64,000 nucleotides of DNA from Phallusia mammillata (Eukaryota; Chordata; Ascidiacea; Phlebobranchia; Ascidiidae), in assembly GCA_003260075.1 (NCBI GenBank), contig QLIY01000023.1, positions 41,620 through 105,619 of the forward strand, given 5' to 3'. A model generated the notes under the pieces. It was not told where the DNA came from, ran no database searches, and saw only the letters and a program-made list of their open reading frames with translations. A program made the position numbers and the translations under genes. Shown here in pieces: positions 23,288 to 37,300 of this stretch (the stretch's first letter is position 1; each line of letters opens with the position of its first letter).

Positions 23288-24745
23288 AACCACAAAAAAA
23301 CATCTTTTTTATAATTAAGCAACGTTTGCGCAGCTAATTTTGTTTCCAGTGGCAGCGATAATTTTCTCCCAATTGCCTACACAAATTGCAAATTAGTCGA
23401 TGAACAAGTTTGATAAGATTCATAACCACAAAGTAGTTTTTGTTATTGTTAAATTCGGAATAAGTCTGCACCAATCTGCTGCTTTAGGCGGTTTTCTATC
23501 AATTTGAGTAGGCAGTAGCTGGGAACCAGAAATGTCTGCCTACGACTATTCCATCGATGTCGTAAGCATCTATACTGCGATCAAAGGGTGCGACTCGATG
23601 GATTGGCGGAGGACGTTGACATGAACATGTTTTGTGTTTTATCGTCTGATTATCGCCTACGATAGCACCTGTTCTTGTGACGTTACCGAAAAGAGAACTT
23701 GAAACAAAAAGGTGGGGCACATAGGTGGTGTAAAAAAAAGAAATTTGTATTACTCTTCGATTGTGCAACTTATTTGTTGTTTTATTATTAAACAAGGCAA
23801 CTTGCTGATGTCATCACCCAAAACTGTGATTTCGCTAGGCCTGTTCTGACCTTATATGGAAACAGAACATATAGCGACGTCGAGCAATTTGCAAGGCTAT
23901 TTTCAAATTGTTAAATTCAAACAACGAATAGCAGAAACGTCTTTTCAGCCAAGGCATATTTTCTGTTGTCAAATAGTGCAGAATCGTTTCTGTTATATTT
24001 CGTCATTCAATTTTATGACTAGCAAAGACAAATATGCAACATACAGCTAAAACAGATATGTACATTGACTAGTAATTCTAGAAAACCTTTTTTTCACAAC
24101 TGAAAACAGATTTCATTCTCAAAATGGAATTTTTGGTCTAAATTTATTTTTTTGTGAATCATTAGTTTCCTTAACAGTTTAAACGCTTAACATAGGCTAA
24201 GGTGTAAAGTGTTCGGCGGAAGACCTTTTCTCCTATTTACCCTTGTTATGCTTCATAGCACTCGCTTTGCGGTCCTCCTGATAAAAAGCCTTCTTCAACA
24301 AAGCCAGAATGTTGACGGGAAAACACCCTTCGAACCCCCGCCGATTTTATTAGACGACATTGTTGTGTCAAAAATGATTCATCAAGTGGTACCATTACGT
24401 CAAAAGCAACTTGTGTCACATGTTACATTTCCTGTTTCGCTTGTGATTCTTCTGAAGTGTTATGTGGGTCATAGAAAAGCACAAACACAAATCGGTTTCA
24501 AAAAACTCCCTTTACGCAGCCCCTTCACGCAAAGGTTCCTTAGTGTTCAAGGTTAGTTGGGTCGCGGTTTGTGTGAAGCACGTGGGGTAATGATTCACCC
24601 ACTCACCCACTCACCCCTATCCGTCTCTGGAGTTTACAGACTTTTCGGTTTATGCGTTTTGAGGCCGAACTTTCAAGTTATTTAGGATTATGATTTATTT
24701 AGAATAAACTACTTTAATGAGGAAAAACGGCAAAAAACAGACATA

Positions 24746-24808
24746 AAAAGCGACAAGGTTTATTATTCAGATGTTTTGACTAATGCTTATGCCATCATTA
24801 GTGATGAT
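24746..24808 (-). repeat. Degenerate copy of the hammerhead-like repeat
   Basis: On the minus strand it reads CACTAATGATGGCATAAGCA, then TTAGTCAAAACATC and AATAATAAACC. This is clearly related to the foldback arms at 57934-58274 (CACTGATGATGGCATGAGCA ... GCCGAAACGTT). The CTGATGA core is mutated to CTAATGA here. Confidence 0.5.
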
Positions 24809-27800
24809 TTTTCCTCTTTGAACTTATGAACAGATCCGCGTATAGTGTTCTAGAATCTAGAATAAACAAAATTTCCAGAATGGAAAACTGTCTTCATACC
24901 GTTAACACTAAGGCAAAAAGTTTTCCCACTATTTTAATCTATATCGTTTCTCACGTCGGTGTGACACAGCTTTGATCTAAAAGCAACCAAGTCCGGTGTT
25001 CTAAGATCAATTTAGGGTAAAAAATCCTCCTAAATCGGTCACAAGAAACCTATACATTTCAGTACATTTACCTAACCGGGCCGCCTACGAAATAAACCCA
25101 ACCAAAAAAACGTGGCATCCAAACATATATTCAGAACGGGTCAGCGGACAAGTCCTCGCACGACGAATTTGCACTCATTTTACAATCGTTTCGCCGGAAT
25201 TCACCCGCTATGTTTTGGTTTTGAGAATAAACGTCTGAAATACAATCTGTTACGCCCTTGAACCTGACCCGATAAGCCCAAGTGCCGTGGCTAAATTTCG
25301 ACCGTGAGGTAACATCTGTTGTAGATATCAATCTCTGCTCAGAGGCACACTTCTCGTTTCTTTTTGCGGCCAATTTCCGCAAATTGTAGCAAATAAAGGC
25401 AAATTACAATACCTTCTTTATTCTTTCTGTTTCGTTTTTTTTTAGATAAGTATACGAAACATAAAGTAAATGTGGGTTTATTATTAACAATGTAATAACT
25501 TTATAACATGGACAATGCTCCTAAAGAGAAAAAAAGTTTCTTAAAATTCGAACGTCGAGTCAGTTGTATGAACTTCTGTGAACTGGGTACAGCAAACAAA
25601 GTTTAAAAACATGATTTTTTTCAGTTGCTTAATCGAGTCATGTATTCATTGATCTTATTACGTAAGTTTGCATTTTTAGCAGATTGGCGGTCGAAATGAA
25701 ATTTTAAAGTGCAGTTTTCTTGTCGCAAAAGTTCACGGGTAAGACATCAGTCACACCTTTACCTGTTTTTTGTTCTGTTTTGTGACGGGAAGGCGAACTT
25801 GTGCCATCTGTTGCATGGTACACACTTGTGATACTGATCACCATAATTTCACCTATGGGCGTGTTAGTAAATAAATCTTGTACACTCGCGTAATTGTTGT
25901 ACCGCTGCCTGGGCAATATTCAATAGTTGTCATATCAGTACATAACATTGAGTTCTAAATATAACTACACAGCCTGCTTGTGTTGAAGTGTATGACGATA
26001 TCAAATGCGTTTCGATCACAGCAAAAACCTTAGCATAAAGAGAACACCATGAAAGGCACTTAAACGCCTAGACGGGGTTGCATGAAGCACCACTCGACTG
26101 AGGAAGTTTATTCATGCAAGCACCGCACGGGAAAACAATTACAAACGGAATGTCACACATGTTGCTATTTCAGTTTCGTAATATAGATGAAGTAGACGAT
26201 TACGAAATCGAAATATGTAGAGCACTCAAGCATGTTGCATTTTCTGCTTGTAGTTTTATGTTGCAAAGTTTCAAAATGTTTAAACATGCTTTCAATGAAA
26301 ATGCTTGCCTTGTCAATGTTTTGCAAAATTAAACGTCAAGAATAAAAAAATGAATCATTTACAGTAATCAACAAAATTTTGCACCCACACTCAAACATGT
26401 TAAAAACAAACTGCCCTTAAAACATATTTCAAACTACAAGAGCTTCTAAGAAATTAACCTACAATCTGACAAAAAAAACAAGATTAATTTTCGCATGTTT
26501 TTTTAAGAAGTGAATATTTTGGAAATAAAACAGATTTATTTTACCCGAACTGGGTTATATTTTGGTCCGAGCAATTTCAAGGGTATTTCATCATTTAGCC
26601 ACTTTTTATTACAAAAGCTAGCATGATGATCCAGTTTCTGTTTCTGCCTGTTGGCATGAGATCATGTCTACTTCGCGGCTCAGCCCTCACTCTGTTCCCG
26701 AATTACATAGGAAAGACACGGAACTGTAAATGGCATGCGTCATAATGGCCGGACGATACGTCATAGAAGGTACGTCACACAGCCTGCTGAACCGGGTTGG
26801 AACTTTATTGGTGTCAACTTTTGATGAACGATTACTATATTATTGCGCAAAAGTTTGGTGTTTAAAATGTCGGCAATGCGCTTTAATGTCATTTCACGAG
26901 TTCCGTAATTAAGTTCAGGCCTGGGCTGTTTAACGTGTCGTGTGAATCCTTGCAATAACCTTTTGCATTGGCGCCATAAAAGTGCAGCAAACCGCCATAA
27001 ACCCTAGTTTTGTAAATAGAAAACAATGATATGTTAAAAGACATAATCCCTGTGCCCTAAACCGCCGTCTCGACGCAACGTCATGTTACGTTTGTATTCC
27101 GTTTTTAGCTCCTCAAACGTGTTTAAGTGACCAGCTACACCCGAATGTCACTGTCGTGGAATAAGAAACAGAGAAGATTTGATAAGTGACCAGATATTTC
27201 GTGACACAGGCTGTTAGGGGGGTCTTGAGTTGATCCAGCGGGTCGCTGTATTTACAAATTGATCGGAAATAGTTCCAGACAACCAAAATAGTTCACTTCG
27301 GGGAAACGTCTGAGCACCGAATTTGGTGCGAACGTTTGCCAATTCGCCGAATGCAAGACAAATTTTGTCATTCCTTTGGAACACCCTGATCAAAAAATCG
27401 AAAGCAATCAGTAAAATTTTAATATTTCGACGCCGAATTGCACTTTGAATACAATGTGGCACCCCTGTTTATATTGTACAAGGCTAATGGGTTGCGGAAA
27501 CAGTTTAGTTTAGCATGCCACCTAAAAATAAATCGCACCACACATGTCCAAAAAATATAATCAATCGAATTAATATTATGTGTTTTTTTACTCATGTCTA
27601 TCACATTCAAAATACACATTACATTGGCTGGAAAGATTTTAGTTTCGTTTGGGATTTCATTCCTTATTGGAATAATGTTTACCTAAACGATTTGTACAAT
27701 TGATATATTAATCCTCTTTCGTGTTTGCCCAGTCGTCGTTCAAAGAATCAATTTAGTGTCTTAGGTGATTTTTTCGGTCTCTTTTAAGCCTACAAATTTG

Positions 27801-29834
27801 ACACTTTCACTTGCCACTCGACCTTGCCGTTTATTTTCATCACAACGTACGTCAAAAAAAGTATTTTTGGAAGATTTTTTAAGACTGTGTTCGTTTTTAG
27901 GCCAGTTTCTACTTTATTGCTTTTTGCAGACTATATTTGCGTTATTTATAATTCGCTAAGTTTATTTAACTGATGCTTATTTGAGCCAAGTCACGTTGCT
28001 GCTGTGGTCAAATCACGGATGCTACTTCCGGTTGACTTCCGTTCAACCCACGCTTCCAAGCACGTTCCAACACTTAGGTAACATGTTTTGGCACTTCGGT
28101 GTTTCTATTCTTGACTCAATGTTAAAAACGTAAGCGTCTCGTTTTTACGCAGAAGCGGTAAGCTATATGCGGTTTGTCCTCAAAAAATTCCCCCAAAATG
28201 AACAAAACCTTGTTTAAAAATTTAGTTTAGCGTTGTTTTTGTCCGCATAGAAATCATATCAAAAAGCTCGGTGAATTTAAACAAAAATGGACGCTGCTAA
28301 CTCATTGTGCCCAGAAAGGAACATATGCAGCCTTCTCAAAACCCTTATATTGGTTTGTCAAACCTAAACAAGACAAAAATGAAAAAGTATCATAACGTTT
28401 AATGATTATCTTAAGGAAATTTTAAAGTTACTTGGACTTAAATTTTAGACCACTAACTATGGGAAAACAAATGAGATGTATTGACTTTAATCTATTGGGA
28501 AAAACTTCTCGTCCTTTCTCGGTCTTTGGCTTGTTTAGCAACAAATTTTGAGTACGTGCAGCAGGACACGGGAAGAACAAACTTTTTGCTGCATCATGTC
28601 TCCAACGACAACAGCAATTGCGAATTCTCAAGGGTAAAACCAAGCACAAGAGTGGACAAGGGTTTAACTTGATTTTGGAGCACTAAAATGACATTGTACC
28701 CAAAAGTCGATTAATTTTACCACAATGCTGTTAGCGATTACGAAATAAATAAACTAATTTCACACAGACCACAACGCAGAAAAGTTTGTTAACCGGTAAA
28801 CTTTGGATGGTGCCTGACATATGCTTTTCTATTGCCCTTTCCATTGTGGCCAACAGCTGTATATGTTTCTCTATTTGCCCTGAAAAATGGCGCACGGTCC
28901 TGGTTTAAAACAACACCCGTCTTGGCAGCACCGACGTAATTAACATATGCATGTGTCCGCTCTTACATTAAAAAACATTTCATTTGTGACGGTTTGACCT
29001 CAGTGTACCGACCGATGCAGAGGTCAACTGATGGACAATCCGGGTCTTTGTGAGGCGAGGACGCTGTTCAGAATGCCTCGCGGATCTTAATGAAACTAAT
29101 GAGACACGTTTTCATTTCATAAAAAGCATTTTCTCTGCGTCCGGGCCCTTTAAAGTGCCTTAAGTATCTTGTTTTTTTGATTTGTGTTGCAATAACATGG
29201 GAGCTAAGCCAGTTCATTATCGTCGCCAGCTCGTTCCAACAACTGTTCTACGAAATTCTGAAATTTGAATTAGGCTTTAAAATGGTAATGTGTCAGAAAT
29301 TTGGCTTTGACAGCATGTGATTGATGTCGCCACAATTTGTATTGTATATTCTCTGCGATTGAAATACAGTTTCTTCGAAATAACATAACAAACCTTGTGT
29401 ATCATAAATCCACAGTAAAAAATCTAATTCAAGTATCTAATTGTTCCGTGTCGGGTTCTGGCAATAAATGTTCACGTCCATTAAATCATTTAGAACGTTT
29501 TGAAGCGCAATGAGCCAATTTAAGGAATATTTTACCGACTGTTTGAATTTTTCTAAACCTATAGATTTGCCAATTAAATTTACATTGACTTGTTTAAATC
29601 CTATGTTTATACATCAACTGTTACATAGCACAAGCCATGTTCTAAATTTTCCAAGAATTCCCAATTTAGCAGAGGAATGACTATACTGCCCATTTACCTT
29701 GACCGTTGCGGCGCGTTTCAGACATAATTGTTCCCGGGGTTCACGTTTAAAGGCTTGCGGCGCTTTCCGCTTTTCAATCAACTCAACAGTGAACAGAAAC
29801 CAACTTGCATGCAGTTCGTCTCACCTGTAGCAAG

Positions 29835-29909
29835 ATGCCAAACTTGGCTTTTGTTTTGTTGTGTTTGGTGTGTGTTTTGGTACACTGTAGAACGCATTAT
29901 ACATTAAAG
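29835..29909 (+). CDS. Possible signal-peptide exon (isolated)
   Basis: 25 codons starting MPNLAFVLLCLVCVLVHC and ending at AAG|GTTAGG. The strongly hydrophobic core followed by a small/Cys C-region looks like a secretory signal. The start context caagATGcc has A at -3. I cannot find a convincing next exon, and the reading frame would run only nine codons more without splicing. The GT-rich low-complexity sequence could produce this by chance. Confidence 0.2.
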
Positions 29910-30904
29910 GTTAGGGTATGGTTGGTTAGAAACTTTTAGTTTATGGTTGAAGATTTGGTTATGGTTGTAATTGTTACTGCTTGCACATACAAAGTATATT
30001 CTGCTGGTCAATTGCAGTGTAGCCATAGCGTGCGTATCTAATGCTGCATAAGCGTCCTTATGAACTAATTAAGTCAGTGTAACTGCTCATTGAGTTATAA
30101 GCTTCAATAAAATGAAGACTTTTTACAATGGACCTAGTTTGCTTTAGAATTCCTAATGCAAAAATAGTTGAAATGTGGTGCAAGAATTTTTTTTGAGACA
30201 GTAATTATGCGTATATCGCTGAATATGTATGATTCTATTTTGAACAAATTTGTAATATTCATCTTAGCTTCGGCTGAACCCAGCAACTAAATTCGTATAA
30301 ATTGCAACATTGCAAAGCTATAAAAGAGGTCATGTGAAAACTGCATTAATTTAAATAAATCAGCAGCTATTTGAGGTCATTCGAGTCTCTTTAGGCTTTC
30401 TTCGAACCGGAGATCGTTGAGTTATACTCCGAAAACAGTTTGGGGGTAATTATTGAGGTTCTGCAAATAGTCTTGCAAAACTTTCCCAGCGAGAGTGCGC
30501 AAAATTCGGGTGAAGCGTTTCAACCCCGGACGGTTATTTATAGATTCTGACCAATCACCGAGCCGCCGAAAATCACGTGACTTTATGGTGTATTGAGTTT
30601 TTCCGATCAAGCGTTGAAAACATTTCAAGTAACGAGCGAGTTTTACCGGGTTGGTTATATCTCAAAAGTTTACGACTTTAAACGTAAAAATACACGGCAA
30701 AAAATCCGCTGTCGCGATAGGGTTTGTCACCCATATTAGACACTGAATGAGTAATGAAATAATTTTACCCTGTGATTTGAAAAGCCGCCATTAAATCTCA
30801 CTACCTACCGAACTATAAAACTATAACATCGTGCAATTTTTTGTTTTAATTCATTGTTTATTTTTTGGAGGATGGTTAAAGATGAAAGTTATAGTAATAT
30901 AAAG

Positions 30905-31099
30905 CAAGGGTCGGCAACTTTTTTGCACTGCGGGCCGGTTTGAAACTGATTTTTTTATCACGGACCGGCCTTTAAAAACCACGGATGTTCAGCACTGAAA
31001 ACTAATTACAGTTATTACAACTTTGATATAATGTAAACCTTGAGAAAGTTTTCTGCGGCCCGGTAACAAGCCCCTCGCGGACCAGCTTGCCAACCACTG
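30905..31099. mobile_element. 195-bp hAT MITE
   Basis: Ends CAAGGGTCGGCAACTT and GCTTGCCAACCACTG are inverted with some mismatches. Target duplication atataaag (30897-30904) / atacaaag (31100-31107), 7 of 8. 'cgggccggt' and 'gcggcccggt' form internal inverted repeats. Confidence 0.72.
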
Positions 31100-33123
31100 A
31101 TACAAAGGGTTGGAAATATTTTGAAACTGTGTTGCAACATACGCACTAACTTTGTTATATATTTTTTAAGTTTCGTAGCCGTTACTGTTATGTGTAGTAA
31201 TAATAGATAGACAGAGAACTGTTCCTGGCCCGTGTAAGACAAAAAAGCGACTTTAATCCTAAAATATCACCAGCGTCACAATATGACCCTCGAAACCAGA
31301 TAGAGAGGAATTCACAGAAGTGTATGATGCTGGAACTCGACCGAGGGAGAAAAACACTTGAACGAAAATCCCCTGGTGCTTTCCCAAAGCGCGTCACTTT
31401 TTCATTCACAAAAGGTGAGTGGGCGATGGTCTATGTAGAGACGAGGGTATTAGGTATCGGCTGTTGTAAGCCCCCCAAAAACTTGCCAAAAAGACCGTAT
31501 AAGACTTATAAGTGATTTATGTATCATTTTCAAAAATGGTGATTATGCTTATAAATGTTAAGTTGCATGCATGCTTGTTAGATAAAAACTGTTTTGTTGG
31601 CTTATTTCTCTTTCATTTGGGGTAAAAGGTCATTGTGGTTCACCACTAATGCCGCCCCTAACTTATGGTGACGCAGCAATTTTGCGTTACGTAATTCAGC
31701 ACAGTCACTTTTCTGTTGACATAAATGCAGAACTGCGAGCATAAACGGCTGGTTCTTAAATAGCAGTTGCGTTGTATATTTGTTTTAACTCCATATGTGG
31801 GAAGATCGCAGTGTTATTTATCGACTAAAGCACTCCGGTAACCTCAATACGCAACCGATTTTCGGGTGTAATTTTAAACAACGATTGCGTTTTACTACCT
31901 AATTTTGTACAGCTCTCACGAAAAAATACTCTGTATACTTATGCGTGCAAGGCAAAAATAGCATTCATGCTCTTGCGTTTAGAAATGACATCGCTCTCTC
32001 TTTTGGCCTGCCTTGCATGTTTTACGTTATTGCATCCTTCCTGTAAAAGGAATATGGGAATTTTCCTCTTGCAATGAATTTAATCTATAATGCGAGTCAT
32101 GCAATGCCCGGATACGCGTTTTGTCGCATAGGAAAATCGTAAACCGAGTTATGTTCCTATGGCTTTCGCGTTCAGTTCCAGAATAGCTGCGCTACGGAAG
32201 GGCATGCCCGGATGTGTATAGAGTTACTGCACGATCGTCGAAGCCTATGGCGATGACGTTATTCCTACACCACGTAACAACCTAGAAAGTTTTGTAATCA
32301 GGATAAATATTCAAGTAAAACGCCATAATTCGTGCTCTACGTGTATTGTACGAGTGTCATTTCCTTGGAAAGTTCTCGAATTATATTCGCTTTTTTTCGG
32401 ATCCTATATTTGCGACGGCAAATGTGATGATATAGCGTTGGTGTAACGAGTCACATTAATACAAGTAAACAGTTCCGTCTTATGCGGAGCAAAAAATCTT
32501 TCCCCCAATAAATCTATATTAAAGCGTGAGATACAATTATCATTCCGATTCTATTTTCAATCAGTCCATCGAAAAACGCTGTCGCAAAAAATAAAACACT
32601 GTCGTGGGATTTTTCAAATGAACGTAATATTTGTGTTTAGGTCATAATGAGGTTTAGAATTACGTCATAATTTTTATCGAATCTTAAATATGTCGAAATG
32701 TATTAAAATGACTTTTAATTGAGCACAGTTATTTTGGTATCATGGTATTACAATATATCTGTAATACCGTTGCTCATAGACATAATGTATCAACAAGTAA
32801 TGCTCTTCCAGCAGGCTTTGTTATAATTAGAACATTTCTCGTTTAAATATCTGCATAAGATATGGTCCGTTCTATAGAAATTTACATTGTCAAAGAGAAT
32901 GATGACGTAATTTTGACTGACAGAACTCTCTTGAAATGTCGTAATGTGAGGGAATTGTGAGGCACGTGCCTAAAGTGAAAGCGGACAAAGTCATTTCCAA
33001 CGCCTTGACGCTATATGGCAATTGTGTTTGGTTAACTGGGAATTCCCATATGACGGCTGTTTCGTTTAGCAATCCACCCAACACTTACTGTTACGCCCAG
33101 CAGGTTGCTATTGTTTGGTCCCT

Positions 33124-33437
33124 GCGCCCTGTGGTGAAATAGAAATAGGGGCGAAACACAGAGAAATTGTTTGCAGAACTAGTTTCTAATTCCTTTATTA
33201 CTATTTATATAGCCAAATTTCGTTTGCTTACGCAATATACGGTTGCTTGTTAAACTGTAAATTTTAGTTTCGCCGGGGGGGGGGGGCGCCCTGTGGTGAA
33301 ATAGAAATAGGGGGAAAACACAGAGAAATTGTTTGCAGAACTAGTTTCCAATTCCTTTATTACTGTTTATATAGCCAAATTTCGTTTTCTTACGCAATAT
33401 ACGGTTGCTTGTTAAACTGTAAATTTTAGTTTCGCCA
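33124..33437. repeat. ~150-bp direct repeat around a 12-base G run
   Basis: 33124-33274 ('gcgccctgtggtgaaatag' to 'tagtttcgcc') recurs at 33287-33437 with a few substitutions. G run at 33275-33286. Confidence 0.85.
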
Positions 33438-33824
33438 AAATAATTTTGCTTTCACACTGGAATTTAATTCCGGTTTGTTGCATTTTGCGCCTAAACAACA
33501 TTATAAATTTGACGATAAAAAAAATGATCATTTCAGACAGCAGTAATTGCGAAATCCCACTTGACAATGAATGAATAAATATTAGTTATTGTAATACTTG
33601 GAATTGTAACCGCACTTCGCAACAGAAGGCAAAGTTCATATATGTCTTGTTTCCCAATCCAAACTTAACTCGTATTTACTCAACTGATGGTGGTCGGGTT
33701 CGTTGTTGGAAAATTAGCATTTCGAAGTATTGGCATGTACATTTGATACTGCAGCATAAAGTTGGCCTACACTCAAACTAAATTTGCAAACTTCCAAATT
33801 CTTCATGTCGCATAGATTGATTAA

Positions 33825-34042
33825 GCAATCTCAACAGTATTTTACTTTTTTTCGAAAAATCAAGTGACACATTAAATTTTTTGCGTAGGGAAGGGGTGGA
33901 GGGTACTAGAGGATAAATGATTACAATAAGGGGGGGGGGAGAGCAAAACAGTATTTTACTTTATTTCGAAAAATCATGTGACACATTAAAATTTGTGCGT
34001 AGGGAAGGGGTGGAGGGTACTAGAGGATAAATGATTACAATA
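33825..34042. repeat. ~100-bp direct repeat around a 10-base G run
   Basis: The stretch 'cagtattttactt...attacaataa' precedes the run (33930-33939) and recurs after it with scattered changes, then continues into new sequence. Confidence 0.85.
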
Positions 34043-34111
34043 ACAATGTATTTAAACTCAAGTATATTGGTAAAAGACAGGTATAAATGTTACTGTATGT
34101 CTTCTATGTCC

Positions 34112-34341
34112 ACGCGAGATAAAAAAAATACCTTTAGCAAAAAAAACTTTATTTATCTAAGGCTTTGTTAGGGACAGTAGGCAAACAAAAACAAACCATT
34201 CGGTCAACATCACGGCGTGGGGGGGGGGGCCCACGCGAGATAAAAAAAATACCTTTAGCAAAAAAACCTTTATTTATCTAAGGCTTTGTTAAGGACAGTA
34301 GGCAAACAAAAACAAACCATTCGGTCAACATCACGGCGTGG
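34112..34341. repeat. ~108-bp direct repeat around an 11-base G run
   Basis: 'ccacgcgagataaaaaaaat' to 'catcacggcgtgg' occurs before (34112-34218) and after (34230-34341) the run at 34219-34229, differing at few positions. Confidence 0.85.
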
Positions 34342-37300
34342 TTTACCATAACCTTTAACAAGCTATTTACAACTGTTTACAAAACATGTTTGAATTTCAC
34401 GAATGACGCGCCCCTCTGCCCTTTATTGGGACCAAAGCGTACACTGCAAAACAAACTGCTGGTGCTTGTTCAACCAAAGCCTTTACTAAACATACGTGGC
34501 CCTTTGGTGCTTCGCAATGCTGGTGCAAAAGGGTTTGAAGGGTTAAGAGGGCATTTGACCTGCAGCAGAACCCAAATAGCAGAAACCCAATCCGCATAAA
34601 TTAGTTGATGTGCACGAGTATGCGTCGAATTCTGGCTACTGCTAGACAAATACGTTCACGTCGGTTTAATGATTTTTATACCTACATTATCTGCAGGGAC
34701 GTTGACGTAATACTGTCACGATACTTTGGGCCAAGTGATTGACAGCTCCTTATTGGGACGACGTGCGATGATTTTTACCTGGCAAAGGTGTTTAGCTTTT
34801 TTCTGGCATCCTTTTTGCGAAAGAATGCGCGCAAATCCCTAATGTCAGTAAATGCTAGGAGTTTAGGGAGGTTGACACAAACCCCAATGCCCCCAAGCGT
34901 TTCCGAGAGGCCCCTCAGTTCCAAGAATGCGATTAAAATTGGTTTCGCATTCGGCTTGCAAGTCGTTATTATTCAGTTAATCTGGGTTTAAATTACATTT
35001 GCTTTTTTATGTTTCAAATAACTTTCATAATGTGAAGATTTGAGAAGCTATCTTTAGAAATTTAGGCTTAATTGACCCTAATTAGTGATGGTAGCAACAT
35101 TTATAGGCCTTTTGTATTCAAGGTTTGAACGCAATTAAAAATGATAGGTTTTGTTCCTTTTATACGCTGTAATACAGCAAAAACCTTTTGTGTAATTAAC
35201 AAACGAAAAGTGATCATTTTTGTTCCCCTGCCAAATAGAATGAGACTTCTTTCTATAAACTACGTCATGGTGACGAAGAAATGTTGCAAAGTAGTGGGAA
35301 CTTCCAGGCAAAACAAGCGTGCTGCCCAACAGAACACGAAAAAACGAATAATCGCATTTCGATTTGATTAAAATCCGAAAATTATCATCTAAAGTGCTAA
35401 ATTTAAACCCGAAATGAGAAAGTGTTACTTGATCTTAGATTGAGTCACTGAAGACTCGTCTTTTGAGCTCACAAAAATACTACATGGCAATCCACGTTTT
35501 GCTGCCGATAAAGCGGACCCGCTGTATGCAAATCTATGAGACATTCCGCTATATTTGTTAAATAGCGGCGCCGACAAATGCGTATGTTATTACACAAGCC
35601 TCGCTTACCAGGGAGCAAAACACGTGACAACCAGGAAAGGCAATCTGGCTTAATAGTGACACAGCACATCAGCAAAGTGGCGTGCCCATCGGCCGGAAGT
35701 TAAGCATCCGTTGCTATGACGTCACTCTGCACGAGGGTTGCGACACATTGCAGCGCGGTTGATCAAGAAAAGGGACCATTGCGCGTTGGCATCAGCGGCG
35801 TGTGCGGCAATGTCTGAAAACTCTGCATCTTGCACAACCCAGATTGCAGCCGTAATAAATTTACTGACCTAAAGTCCTTTAAGATACGCACGGCTCATAT
35901 CCGTATTTTTATTGGCCATTTAATATGGGCCCGATCTTCTCGGAATTACAATATTGTTTAGGGGTACACAACAGGGTCGTTTGGCATCTGTGCCTTGTAA
36001 AAGCCTCACACAAGGAATTCGAATTTGCCTCGCTATTTTAATTGTTTTTTAAATGTTCACAGCTTTACGTGATAGGGCATTTGCACCGAGTCCTGATTTA
36101 TAGGCCAGCACGTTTGCGCAATGCTGACTTTAAATGAATGATGTGAACAATTACGTATGGTTTCTTGTTTCTTTAACTGAAATTGTTTGAGTCCGGTCAG
36201 ATTTTCGCTTTCGTGGAAACGTCATGCTGAAGTCGAATTTTGCCGTAGACACGCCTTCTTGGCCCCGCCCACTTTTCTTTATTCTCAGTTTAGTTGAAGA
36301 TATGTTAGGGCTTAGTTTTGCTTCCGAACATAGTGCCTTCTATTTGCTTCAAAATTGTCATTTCTGTTGCACATATTTTGATGTAAACTTGCAAAACAGT
36401 GCAATGTATGTTTAAAAAAACATCAAACTCTCTGTAACCACTTTGTCTATAATTGCAACAAGACTTTTCGCAAACTTGACGCGGACTTTGCTCTGCAGTG
36501 GGTTTGCCTGATGTTTGCTTGGTGAACCGTGGCTTCCGCGCACGCACCTTTTCAGGTTGTTTGTTACTAAATTTTCACCTTGTTACTGAGAAACTACCTT
36601 GTGCAAATCTAACACGATCTACATATTGCAACCAAATATGTTGTTAAATAGTAAAAAGTACATGGTGCTTAAGCAACTGTTGGATTGTTTTTTCTATAGG
36701 TGTCCATAATTAAACGTGGTATCAAAATTTCAATTTCGGGTGTTTTCTTATTCAAAATTCATCAGGTAGGCCTAGTGTGTTTACGTTAAATTTATTTGTG
36801 TGTTTTGCGATTATGTGTACGTTATTGACAATTCAGTCGGTTCAAGACAAAAATGGAAATAATAACAGATGTATTTTTGAACAGCTGACGATTTTTTTAC
36901 ACCAGAAAATAAAAGCACAGCAATGATATCTTACTGTTTCTCGTCTTAAATAACGTTGCCGTATAAGCTCTTAGGGAACAGCATTTGCAAATACTAATCA
37001 ATGCTTCGTGATATCTAACCGTAAAATTGAGATCGTATCTTGGACAGTGACCGGCCTTTGATTCCTGTTTAATGCATTTCTGTAATCAGAAACAAATTCG
37101 GAATGAATTACCACGCCATATAATGTCAGCTCAAGCCGTCCCTACGGTTTTCGACGTTTCATAGGTCAGTGCTCACGCATAAGACGTCGCTGCAGCACGC
37201 AGTCAACCAAACGTTATTTATCACGTAGTTTTACGTACATCATAAATTTTCAAGAATTATTGAATTTACGTATAATTCATATCGTATTGATTTGACGCAC

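Noticed and set aside
32957-33142. 61-codon plus frame ending WSLRPVVK
   Set aside because: Codon use is plausible but the upstream acceptor is poor, there is no partner exon, and the minus strand is also open.
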